Shown here: in pieces, positions 38,301-49,460 of the stretch
Numbering within the stretch: the stretch's first letter is position 1
How the letters are laid out: each line of letters starts with the position of its first letter
Origin: Chionis minor
Taxonomy: Eukaryota > Chordata > Aves > Charadriiformes > Chionididae
Assembly: GCA_013398295.1 (NCBI GenBank)
Contig: VZSF01006565.1
Location: 187,883 to 251,882, forward strand
Length of the DNA stretch: 64,000 nucleotides
Reading direction: 5' to 3'
Notes under the pieces: generated by a model
The model's input: only the letters and a program-made list of their open reading frames with translations
Database searches by the model: none
Told to the model about the DNA's origin: nothing
Program-made: the position numbers and the translations under genes

Positions 38301-39555
38301 TCTGGATCTACTGTTAAAATTTCGCATTAAGAAATAACACAAACTCAGAGGGACTGTTCTTCAACTCACGCATTAAATGAAATAAACAAATTCTTTTTTT
38401 CCCCAGAGGCAGCACCGCCAGAGGTATCAAGGAGCATCTTGTTGATGACATGTTGAATCTGAATACACGTGCAGAACTTGCATTATCTTCACGACAAAAT
38501 GAAAAAATGCCCATTCAATTCTGCGCCCCAGAAAAATTCTCTCTTCTGATTACAATTTCCACAGGTGCAGAGTCATCAGACAGAAGTATAAGGCAGTAGC
38601 AACCCACGGATTGTTTAGTGCCTCCTTTGCTCTGCTACTCTTGCACGCAGGAATAGGTCATTCCGAGATAACATTTATGAGTGTTAAGTAAGTCAAAACC
38701 AGCGGTTGTTACCCCTAGGAGAACAAAGCACCAGCCCACTACTTTTATCTGTCTTACTCCGCTTTTATCTGTCTTACTCCTCACAGGCAGACTCGAAGCT
38801 TACCCTCAATACAGTAAAAGGAAAACTCAGAAGAGTTCAACCCCACCACTGAAAACCTATGCTTTTCTTAAGCAGACAACTCCACTTCATTCCTTTCTCC
38901 CTCCTTACCTACAGTTGCCAACCTGAAAGATACTCTGGCGAACCTCACCAGGCTCTCACAAGGATTACATTAAAAAAGATACTGTAATAACTAATGGGAA
39001 CACCGTAACATTCTAAATCCGTCCATATATAAAAATAATTGGAATTTATTTATAAATTCTAACTGCACTTAGTTTTAACACTTAACTACACAGCTGCTCA
39101 AAAATAAAATCATACAACAAAACCACATCATCCGGGAAAAGAGTATTACAAGCCATTTACAGTAAGAACCAGAAACCTACAAACAAAAAGAAGGGAGAGA
39201 ATCACAGACTTACTTGCATTTTGGTTAAGAACAATTCACTTCGGATCCCATTCTTCACTTCTTCAGGTAATGATGCTTATTTTCCATTTTGAGCAGAGAA
39301 TAAAGTGTAAGCTCCTCATTGGGCATTGCTTATGTTAACATGAGAAATTTCCAGACTCACCTGGTTATTCACGTTCCAAGTGTGCAAGAAAAGGAGACAA
39401 ACATTGCCTATAACACAGCGTTGCCCACTTGATAACAACAAATGTACCCGACATACATCTATGTTTCTACTTTGAAAAACAAAATAAATTAAATATTCTA
39501 TTTTTGGATTTGATGTCCCATATTGCACTTGAAAAATATACATATTGCCACATAC
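35365..39555. other. Non-coding stretch, intronic
   Basis: AT-rich with A/T runs and the 20-bp tandem duplication at 38741. A minus-strand CCAG|GTGAGTCTGG at about 39348-39361, some 200 bases past exon 2, looks like a donor but has no usable acceptor. The 169-codon plus ORF at 36549 has no family resemblance. Confidence 0.6.
38741..38780. repeat. Tandem duplication, 2 x 20 bp
   Basis: CTTTTATCTGTCTTACTCC occurs at 38742-38760 and again at 38762-38780; the first base of each 20-bp unit differs (A versus G). Confidence 0.95.
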
Positions 39556-39656
39556 CTTAACAAGTTGAAGCTAAGGTCTAGCCTTTTCGCCATATGTCCA
39601 TATATTCTTCCTAGGAATTCTGGAATTTCTTCACAGTCCTGACTAATGTAGGACAC
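39556..39656 (-). CDS. LRMDA: LRMDA exon 2 (leucine-rich-repeat N-terminal cap region)
   Basis: This is a 101-bp minus-strand exon. The acceptor is a long pyrimidine tract ending TTCTCAG just right of 39656; the donor is AAG|GTATGTG, with GT at 39555-39554. The only sensible frame enters at phase 0 and leaves at phase 2 (AG|N). The peptide starts [16 protein letters not shown], has a basic patch (AKR), and ends LDLSFNLLR, the opening strand and asparagine ladder of a leucine-rich repeat. From memory, the human short LRMDA form changes exon at an arginine followed by SLEGL, which fits a split arginine codon here. LRMDA acts in melanocyte differentiation and its gene has very long introns, which fits the empty flanks. 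The sequence shows the splice sites, frame and LRR start. The symbol rests on recalled family similarity; another short LRR protein is possible. Confidence 0.68.
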
Positions 39657-42600
39657 CTGAGAATTGGAAACAAAAAGGAAACATTTTGTGAGTGGATTAT
39701 TTAGTTTCCTGTCCGGATTCCACCTCCTTGTTCTAAAGACAACATACAATTTAGTAAATATTCATTACAGCCTTAAGCTACATCAGTTTTACTGCTGTAG
39801 AGTCTATCACAATCTCATTTTCCTATTGATACAATCAGCTTAATAGTTATTACATCTATAGTCTTACACACAAGGTGCTGTTTCACTTCAGGTAAAAATA
39901 ATTTGATCAAACACATCACCTTTCTTCTATTCCACTGTTAATACTTTAATCTAACGTTACTTTGTACTACCATTCTGATACGCTCCAGAATTTTTTTTTT
40001 GAAAGCTGAGCAGCCATTCAAAGGATTTGCTAGTTTACCTCCTGGTATACAACACACTAGAAGATCACTTTGGAAAGTTTGGTCCAGAAATACCGAAACA
40101 GTGTACTGTCAATCCGTTCTCACAACCATTCCTTGGGCAGATTATTATGCCCAGTGATGTGCTAGGGACAGAGCAAGGTCTGAAAAACCCAAGATCTGAA
40201 AAACCAAGCATTTTTCAGACAGTCACGTAAGTCTTAAAGATTTCTGGCTTCGATTACGCTTCTCTTTATACCCAAACTATTTGGGAATGTCTGTCTCCTT
40301 TTTCCTACCAGCCCATCTAACACACCTTTAACAAACATAGGAAGAATTAGTGGCAGCAATATTACCGTCTACTCAGAGAGGGGTTTTTTATTATTATTAT
40401 TATTTTTAGCTAGGATGAAGCAAGCAATAATATTTCCAGGAAAACACCAATAATAAAACAGCTAAACTTTTCCTATTCTCTCTGCTCTACTGTTTTAGAA
40501 GTCTCTGGTTTGATTTCTTCAGAGAATCCTCACAAAGTCTGACAATTCTGTTGTCAGGAATTCTATATATCCATATTGGCTCATCATCCCAGTGTTCAAA
40601 ACGGGAGTATAAGCGCTGACATCTCAAGTTTTGCGCTAAAGAAATCTTAGTTGCCCTTAAATAGCAACTTACCAGTTAAGTAGATTTCATTGCTGTTACA
40701 CCACACTCTGTAAGATATTGCTATTATCTAAATATTTAATATATAGTCAATTTCAAGACCATATCCCATTGATCTAAACGATGTGAGATGAAGAGCATGC
40801 ACAAGAGTCAGTCAAACTCTATTTGGATAACGTCGCACTTTCTGCTAGAATAGAGACTCCTCTGCAGAACAGGCTGCCAGTACGGACTTTTGCAAGTGAG
40901 CCCAGTCTCTTGCACCGTGAAAATGATTGCAATCTGATAATACTATATTGCATCCCATTTAATTCACTTTGTTCAATAACTTCAACAGATAAAGCTGACA
41001 AGAGTGAAATAATTTTTATGAGCAGAAAACAGGTAGCTTGAAGCTCAGTTTAACAACTTCTTCCCCTTCTTAAACCTCTCACAATAAATTCTGCTACCAG
41101 ACACACACGTGACTTCAGCAAACATAAGGGAAAGGAACTATTTTGGGCAGTTGGCATCCTAATGGTTTGAACATCACAGAAACCATTTTGCAGAATTTAT
41201 TGCATTAAATATGTGGGGGTTTTTCCTCCAGTTTTCATCCGAGACAACTACAATGCACTTTAAAACATACATGCAGGGATGCATACAAGAATTGCTTCCT
41301 TCTTCACTGAATGGCAGATCTCTTCAAACTAACGCTCACAAACCCTTGGAAAGACACTACATTAATGACAGAATAACACTTTGGATTAAGCATTTAGTTC
41401 ATGAAATAGACATTACTAAAATACGAAGCCTATTAGCACTAGGAGTGCAAGACCATCTTCAGCAACTACACACACAGCAAGAGCACAGACCGCCACTTCG
41501 CTTTCCACCCCGGGAGGAGCGGTGGAAAAGGAGCACGGCACTCCGACCTGCATTCCCACGGCTTCAGAAACTTACCTGGCCATAAACGTTCTTGCTCCAC
41601 AACAACAAGAGTTGAAGAAAACAAGTTCATACAAATGTGTTTTGGAGCACACAGGAGGCAAAATGCACAAAATGTTTCAAAGCTTCAGTCTTGGAACTGT
41701 TATAATATACAGATATAATTGCATAACTGGTACAAACAGATCATTCAAGGCCATGTTTGCAGATGAAATATGGTTGTCATGACCTTTTAACGCTGAGGCC
41801 TTGTAAAAGGAATTTTATTTCCACAAAGTCCACTTCAGCAGACTCACGGTACAGGCACCTTTTTCAATTCAAAACAAATGGATTTATTTTTTTCCACAAA
41901 ATACACAAAGAGCATTCAACTTCAGACCTCCATAACCCCACATACATGAACTTCCTTCAGAGCGCCACGAACGCTCTATACTGTAAGAACAGCGGTAACT
42001 GCCAGCGACGCAACACACGATCAGCCTTTTTGAACAAGTTTTCAAGAGTCATTTCCCCACTCTTCTGCTCTTTAATCCTTGAACAATGCTGATACAAAAC
42101 AAGACTTCAGCAGTCAGGACAACAGAAGAATAACTTTTCTTCATTTTCATTCCTTCAGCTCAAAACCATTTATGCAGAAAACAATAAAATGTACATAGTT
42201 CAGTATTCTTCCTTTTGCATTCATCCCAAACACCCTCAAAATGAGCATGGGCTTTCAAGTACGTATCCAGAGACGTCATCACCGGGAGATGAGAGCAAGC
42301 ATACTTCTCCCAAGACTCCTCAGCTCTTTGAGTGCAAGGCACGTCAGTAACAGGAGATCTCTTAGATTTTTCTATACCAGTCACAGAACATCACATGGGA
42401 TTCAAAACTGGACATAGATGTTCCATTGCCTAATTCTCCAACTCAAATCTACTACAGGTTGGTCACAGACAATCGTTCTTATTACTGGTGCCCTGCTCAG
42501 TATCCCACTGAAATGTTCAGAGTTTCCCACAAAGCCCAGCATCAGATAGGCTTATGGACACCTCAGACATTCTTGCAGACTCTGCATGTAATTCAGGAAA

Positions 42601-43167
42601 AAAATACATTTTTACAAAGTATTTCAAACATAAGTCAAGCAGTCAATAGCAGTTGCACCTCTCTCCTGCTTTAGCTGCAGCAGCTATTGCCATTTCATCT
42701 CCGCAATCATCTCACAATGACGTTGTAATCTTAGTACCTCATAAAGTAACATCTTTACTAAAGACTGTCAACAAATAGGTCGTGTATGAACTCTAGATAC
42801 TGCATATTCCCTTCCATTGACGGGAATTACACCTGGAGAATATTTCCAGTCAGTTGAGCGTTATGTTTTCCTCGATGTTGTTGGAAGATCGTATGTTAGG
42901 CACACAGCCAAAGTACGAACAGGCTTGACTCGCGGGGCTCGGGCCAGCGTGTTACTCAGTGCCCTGGTGCACCACAGGAGAGACCACAGGAACCATTTCC
43001 TGCAGCAGCAGCAGAATGAGCCAACGGCCTCCGCATCGCACACGCGTTTGCATGCATTCCACCCAGAAACAGCGACCAGATTAAAGAAGCAATTAGATGG
43101 GCAGCAACCTGGCTTAATGGCAAACCATCTTCAAAAAGAAGACACGCTTCATTTATCCTTTTTTTTT
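39657..43167. other. Non-coding stretch, intronic, left of gap
   Basis: No repeat recognised beyond a short ATT microsatellite. A minus-strand CCAG|GTAAGTTTC at 41575-41563 is a good donor, but the acceptors upstream are weak and no convincing exon is defined. Confidence 0.55.
40389..40404. repeat. ATT trinucleotide microsatellite
   Basis: About five copies of TTA/ATT after a T-run. Confidence 0.85.
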
Positions 43168-43986
43168 NNNNNNNNNNNNNNNNNNNNNNNNNNNNNNNNN
43201 NNNNNNNNNNNNNNNNNNNNNNNNNNNNNNNNNNNNNNNNNNNNNNNNNNNNNNNNNNNNNNNNNNNNNNNNNNNNNNNNNNNNNNNNNNNNNNNNNNNN
43301 NNNNNNNNNNNNNNNNNNNNNNNNNNNNNNNNNNNNNNNNNNNNNNNNNNNNNNNNNNNNNNNNNNNNNNNNNNNNNNNNNNNNNNNNNNNNNNNNNNNN
43401 NNNNNNNNNNNNNNNNNNNNNNNNNNNNNNNNNNNNNNNNNNNNNNNNNNNNNNNNNNNNNNNNNNNNNNNNNNNNNNNNNNNNNNNNNNNNNNNNNNNN
43501 NNNNNNNNNNNNNNNNNNNNNNNNNNNNNNNNNNNNNNNNNNNNNNNNNNNNNNNNNNNNNNNNNNNNNNNNNNNNNNNNNNNNNNNNNNNNNNNNNNNN
43601 NNNNNNNNNNNNNNNNNNNNNNNNNNNNNNNNNNNNNNNNNNNNNNNNNNNNNNNNNNNNNNNNNNNNNNNNNNNNNNNNNNNNNNNNNNNNNNNNNNNN
43701 NNNNNNNNNNNNNNNNNNNNNNNNNNNNNNNNNNNNNNNNNNNNNNNNNNNNNNNNNNNNNNNNNNNNNNNNNNNNNNNNNNNNNNNNNNNNNNNNNNNN
43801 NNNNNNNNNNNNNNNNNNNNNNNNNNNNNNNNNNNNNNNNNNNNNNNNNNNNNNNNNNNNNNNNNNNNNNNNNNNNNNNNNNNNNNNNNNNNNNNNNNNN
43901 NNNNNNNNNNNNNNNNNNNNNNNNNNNNNNNNNNNNNNNNNNNNNNNNNNNNNNNNNNNNNNNNNNNNNNNNNNNNNNNNNNNNNN
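43168..43986. other. Assembly gap (819 Ns)
   Basis: Unbroken run of N between a poly-T tract and a GC-rich island. A further single N at 44193 interrupts a G-run. This is the pattern of GC-rich or homopolymer drop-out common in bird assemblies. Long translated ORFs crossing it are artefacts. Confidence 0.99.
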
Positions 43987-44225
43987 CCGGCGCCGGCGGG
44001 TCCCGGGGCGGGGGGTGCGGCCGCCGCCTTTAAGCGCTGGGAGCTGGAGGGTCGGCCCGAGCGGCTGCGGCCGGCGGAGCGGCCCCTGGGTCGGGGCAAA
44101 AGGCGCGACTCGGCTTCGGGGAGATGCGGGGGGAGCGGCACGGGCGGCAGCGCGCCCCCGCAGGAGGGCCCGCATCCCCGCGGCGGGGGGGGNATAGCAC
44201 GCGGGGCACTTTGCGTGGCAACGGG
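43987..44225. promoter_or_regulatory. Internal CpG island next to assembly gap
   Basis: After the run of Ns the sequence is extremely GC- and CpG-rich to about 44192, then drops back quickly. It is long open in several frames on both strands, as GC-rich DNA tends to be, so the open frames are not evidence of coding. No donor is visible in the sequenced part of the island on the minus strand; any exon 1 splice site would lie in the gap. A plus-strand donor-like TCTGTAAGA lies at about 44354-44362. This is a good candidate promoter for an LRMDA transcript or for a transcript going the other way. Confidence 0.6.
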
Positions 44226-46772
44226 AACACCTTTGGAACAAGGAGAAGCACCCGCCAAACCAGTCCTTCCCGGGCAGGAGGATTTGGCCAGTTCAAACCA
44301 TGGCGCGCTGGCAGCTCATCACTGGTTCGGCAGAGCAGGCAAAGCAAAGGTTTTCTGTAAGAATTGCATGTGAGACTTTCACAGGTGCTCAGGTTTCCCA
44401 GGCGTGGATCCTAAATCCTATTAGTGGTCTGCCTACCTCCTCAGCTCCCTAAGCACCTTGGAAAATCCAGCTCTTCCCTCCCCTTTATTGCTAATACAGC
44501 ATAACTCGCTCCTGCCCAAAGCGGAGGCACGTGCTGCGAGGGGAAAGAAGCTCCAGGCGGATTGACGTTCTACACTGCAAACCGCTTCCTACAGTTGATT
44601 CAGCCAGGCAGCAGAAGCTGACGCTGTACTGGCTGCTCTGCCTCTCAATATCCACAGAATAAACTCCTGGCACGGATGGGACACTCCACCTTCCCTAGAG
44701 CCATTCCTCCCTCGATGCTGAGCGCTGGACAGGAGCCACAGAGCAAACAGCCGAGGAAAAAACGTTTTGTACCGCTTTCTCATCCATGTTATTTTACCGT
44801 GTTAAGAACAGAAATGGGCCGACGTGTAAAAAAACCAAAACACAGTCGATGAACAAATCACTCCGTTGCTTTGCATGGATCTAATTTTCCCTGTATCGAG
44901 TACGACAGACCCTTCATCCACAGCAAACAAGCCCGATCCTCACTAATAAATAAAGTTCTGTGTCTCTAAGTGAGGGTTCTCCATCCAGGCATACTGGCTA
45001 GTTCAGGTCATCACTCGGCATGCTTCAAACAATCAGTGCCTCTATTTATTTATGGGATTATATAGCAAACAACGTATGCCAAGGAAAATAAGTACTATGT
45101 GAACGGTAAATTTAAACAAAGCAATGCATTCTCCTCTTTCTGCATCTCCCTCTTTTTATCTCTAGTTACAGGCGTGCGGTTCCCAGCAGCACGAAGGCAG
45201 CCAGCTCGAGGCACAAGTGGCCCAACTGCTATAGTTACCTGTGCTTGTCTTAATGGAGTCAATTCAGTTCAGTGCCACACTCCTGTGAAATTGGAGTAAC
45301 TATATTGAAAACAATTTAGCACGTCATTATCTACATTATTAGTATTAATTTTAGTAGACTGTTAGTTGTCACTTTAGAGATACCTACGACGAAAAAATTC
45401 CTGCCTGAACGGTTTACAAAATAGCACACGCAAATAATAAGCCATCTGTTTTTTCCAGCTTCTTACATTGCCAATTGCATTAACCTGCCATTGATCCTCC
45501 TACTTCCTCGGCAAGACCTTGTCTAGAGGGAGAAGTTGGAGGTGCAGCTCCCTAAACCGGGTGACTTAAATTGACTTTATCATCTCTTCAATCGGTTGAG
45601 CTGAATTTTGTAAATTACGAAAACAACTTAAGGAGGGGGCAAACTGTTTTAAGTGCATCTGGCTTATAATCATTCCTTTGAAACCAGTTCAGTGTTTTCT
45701 TGTGCAGACATGGCCTAGATTATTATCTACCATGGATAAAATAATAGATCCGAATCCCGTGGTGTGTAACAAACAGGGAGCGCTACCGACCGCGGTGACA
45801 ACACGGGCCTGTTACACTGTACAGCAAGTGAAAAAGAAAACTCTCGAGAAGAGAGGGATGGAGAAGAGAGATGACTGTCTTGTTATGATGCTTCCCTAGA
45901 CGTTGAAAACTTACATCTTGAAAGTCCTAATTCTGCTGCCAGTTTCCTACAGGATGATTGGCAAATTTCTCAAACTTTGTTTTTTCGGAGTCTCTGTTTT
46001 ACTCCTCAATTTCTAAGCACCCATCACCTGCACATGATTTTCAAAAGGAATGAAAACTCACAGCTGCAACTGTCTACCACTGAAGGAGTATTTTAAAACA
46101 TCTAATCTGAAATTGTAACGAAGTTATAGCATTGTCTCAGATTTCAAACGTATGAGTCAATGTGCTCACTAGTTTGTGCCTCATGTTATTATGAAGGTAA
46201 AATACATTACAGTGCTATATAAATACAGGAGGGCTTTTTTCGCTTTTGAGCCTGCTGATCATCAGTGTCACTTTGCAACACAGACTCCGAATGATTGCGA
46301 GGCTGCCTCTGGTTTTAGAATGTTTTTCACCTTACAATATATATTTATTCTTCTGAGCATCCCGAAACACTACCTTCCTGAGTCCTGGCCCCGCACAGCC
46401 TGAATCAGCTGAATGTTTTCTTTAGCTCTGATAGAGCTGCCTATACGAGTAAAGCTTTAGAGGACTAAGTTTGTACTTACAGAATATATTTTTGGTGGTG
46501 GTTGCTTAGAAGCTGAAAGTTTGGTAAGGATTCTTTGTACGGGTAGAAATAATTTATATGACAGTGGGGCTTAGCTGACCTTTGAAGTGTCTTTTTTTAC
46601 ATATAAAATATAAAAAGCGCTTGTTTATTTAAATTACCGGTTTTGCCGCACAATTAGAAGCAGAAGGTAGCACTTCTGTATGGGCCGTTTAAATGCAATT
46701 TCCTTGGATTTTAAAAAAGTATTTCCAATACCGCTTGATATACAAGTTACATACAGACAAAACAAACATTTT

Positions 46773-46788
46773 AAATAAATAAATAAAT
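46773..46788. repeat. AAAT tetranucleotide microsatellite
   Basis: Four AAAT units. A similar short AAAT run occurs at about 5922-5938. Confidence 0.85.
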
Positions 46789-46857
46789 GACGTTTTCTTG
46801 TGTACAGTTGCAGTAAATGAGTTATTCATATGCTCAGTATGTTTTCTTTTATATACA

Positions 46858-46871
46858 GATATATATATATT
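46858..46871. repeat. AT dinucleotide microsatellite
   Basis: Seven AT/TA steps in a row. Confidence 0.85.
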
Positions 46872-49244
46872 ACAAATTGAGCGGACCCATTCCTTTAATA
46901 AAGGGTACGAGATGTTCAAAATAATACCTATAAAGCATCCTCCAAACAATGGGGAAGCAATGTATTAGCACCATGGTAGACAGGTAGATCTGTCCTTTTT
47001 TCCAAGTTCTTCACATAATAACAAAGCTTTAAGTAATTTTAGCAGTCATTCACCTAAAATGTATACGCAGCTACAATTATGAAACCTCATTGACCAACTG
47101 ATTAAAATATACGCCGGTAGATTTGTCACAGCACCAAATGAATCACATAATTTTATATAAACCCTACGTATAGAATTGTTTTCCTATCTTACAAGCACAC
47201 TGGAGGTTTAGAAGCGCAAAAGTAGCAATCCTGAATGTTTTAGTAACTGGAAGTTATAAAAATATCTCAGACTGAGTTAATCAAAATGATCCATTTTCCA
47301 GCTTACAGCATACTATGCAGGTATATCTGCATGCGCGTGAATACCATCATCTTACACTTCAGAGTAAGCCAAACAATGTATTATCTTCTTTAAAAAATAC
47401 ATATAATGTCTCCTGACAAAAAAAGTGCTTGAACAAACTGAGTTTTCTGAAGCAAAACATTTCAGGAAAAAAAAAAATCCCAGCCAAGTCACAGAATCCT
47501 TCCAACTTGACCATCAGTAAATTTGGCTGAGTTTACCCATATAACTCATTCTGTTGATGCTCACAATGAAAATGTTGTTTCAAAATATTTGTTGGTAAGT
47601 ATCCATAGCAATACAATGTTTAATACAAACTGAATCAATTTAGCTGTAAGAGATTGATTGTTGTACAGACATTTTTGTCCGTATTAGCAGAGGAACATTT
47701 TATTCATACATGGCTTTGCTTATACCTGTTTTTAATCGCGGACAGTTAAGGATGGTGTTTAATGTCCAAACTAATAACTTCGGATGTCTCCTAGGAAATA
47801 GCATCACTAGCACTCTCTGCTGTGAAACACACAGAAAAAAAATAAACACAATGGAAAGAAGATAAAATATAACAAAGTATGTAGTTTAATCTTATTGACA
47901 AAGACAGAAAGAAATACAGTAATGATGATGTCTTTGCCATTCCTAAGCTGAAGTGCTGGAAATCAAGTTTCTCTTTTCCCATCTCCAACCTATTTCTTTT
48001 ATTTCCACTTACAAAGACATTTAACAGCCAACAAAAAACGAGCCGAAGGGATCTGAAAAGCAAGTTGTGCGTGTGCACTCAATACACTAGCACACCTTTT
48101 CCTGAACTCTGTTAGTGTGACAGGGTGGTATAGTGCTATCAGATAAGAACATACAAATTTGGGGTTTTTCTGCTGCTGAACTAAAATGACAGTAGAGTGA
48201 TTGGTTTGGGTTTGTTTGGTTGGGTTTTTTCCCCCCCCCGGAACCCTATGCCCACACTCACGTGTTTGAAACTCTGGAAGATAACATTTGGCCAGAAAAG
48301 CAGCCAGTGAAAAAAGGTTATCCCATAATACCACGGGCCCATGCAATACCTCTCAGTTTGCTTTGAGTTTCCTGCTATTAACTAATAGCCTTGATTTACA
48401 TTTTTCCATCTTGTGGAGACTCCTACAAGAGAAAAGAGGGCTAATATTGTTACTTTCATCTAGAGTGTTTGCTTTTTTATCCTTTCCTGCAACACAAAAG
48501 CACAGTGTCCAATCTGATACACTTCCTAAGAAAAACTCTAGCATTTTGGCTCTTTGATTCCTCCCCTGTCCACAAGCAAAGCAGAATTATGTCTAAAACC
48601 ACCTCTGGGATACATTTAATTATTATTTTCCTATTATATGGCATCAGGATGGTATGAGCACAGTGAGGCTCCATGGTGCTTGTGAACGAATGCAGCTCTG
48701 ACATAAGCTCTCTTACTGTTTTATTGCAAAGGTACCTGGACGTTCAGCATTTTCTGATGTCTTTGGGAAGCTTTGCTTTGTAACCTTGTTAGCATTCTTT
48801 TAATGTAAGTTTTTGTATAGGCTTTATAATGCAATATACTATAAGCTAAGAGTTTTCAAAAGCCGGAACAACCTAAAAGCTTTGATGACAGAAGGGAAAA
48901 AAAAATACAACACGACTTTCCTGAAACTTTTATCCAGTAATCTCATCTAGTTTCCACTGAAGTTAATGACAGTTTTGTCAACCAAATACAATTAAAAATA
49001 CCCCTATGTTACATTATGTAGCATATATAGCTATTAGGCTAGAATTAAATTTAATAAGTGACGCGTTCAACAACTAAGACATAGCAACAATTAATTGTGC
49101 AATTTAATTCTGCCTTCTCATAATATATGTTATGGTACAGGGTTGGTTTTTGTTGGTTTTTTGTTTAATATATGGGAGTCTGTTTCCTTTAGACTATAGA
49201 ATGAACAGAGCAAAGTAAATTTAACTCAAGCAGGTAAAATATCG

Positions 49245-49460
49245 CAAAGTTGTTCAATGCACTGCATTACCAAAGCACCTAGCATTTTTAATGCATTTAT
49301 TCTCACCCTATGAAGAAAAATCCTTGTCTTCCTATCCAACAGAAAAGGAACTGAGGCGCAGAAAGGCCAATTTATTTGTATAAAAACTTGTGTTCATTAT
49401 CTGTAGTCAGCTAGGGAACTGAACCTACAACTCCCAAGACCTAGGCTGATACCCTAACTG
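49245..49460 (+). mobile_element. MIR-like core SINE remnant
   Basis: Diverged match to the MIR pattern: TTTATTCTCACCCTATGA, then GGAACTGAGGCGCAGAAAGG, then a tail with CAGCTAGGGAACTGAACC and GGCTGATACC. Ancient amniote SINE, inactive. Confidence 0.7.

Larger units (their letters stand above)
1..39555 (-). other. LRMDA: Putative LRMDA intron 2 (continues left of window)
   Basis: Downstream of the exon 2 donor I found no exon that resumes the frame with one base followed by a SLEGL-like leucine-rich repeat. I looked in particular for the reverse complement of an EELILDNN-type LRR core and saw none. The interval holds two CR1 copies, a solo LTR, MIR fragments, candidate regulatory blocks and two unexplained candidate exons. 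An intron of at least 39 kb is plausible because mammalian LRMDA spans about a megabase. Confidence 0.5.

Noticed and set aside
42817..44373. 518-codon plus ORF and 360-codon minus ORFs
   Set aside because: They exist only because the N gap is translated as unknown residues; the real sequence at the ends is unrelated.
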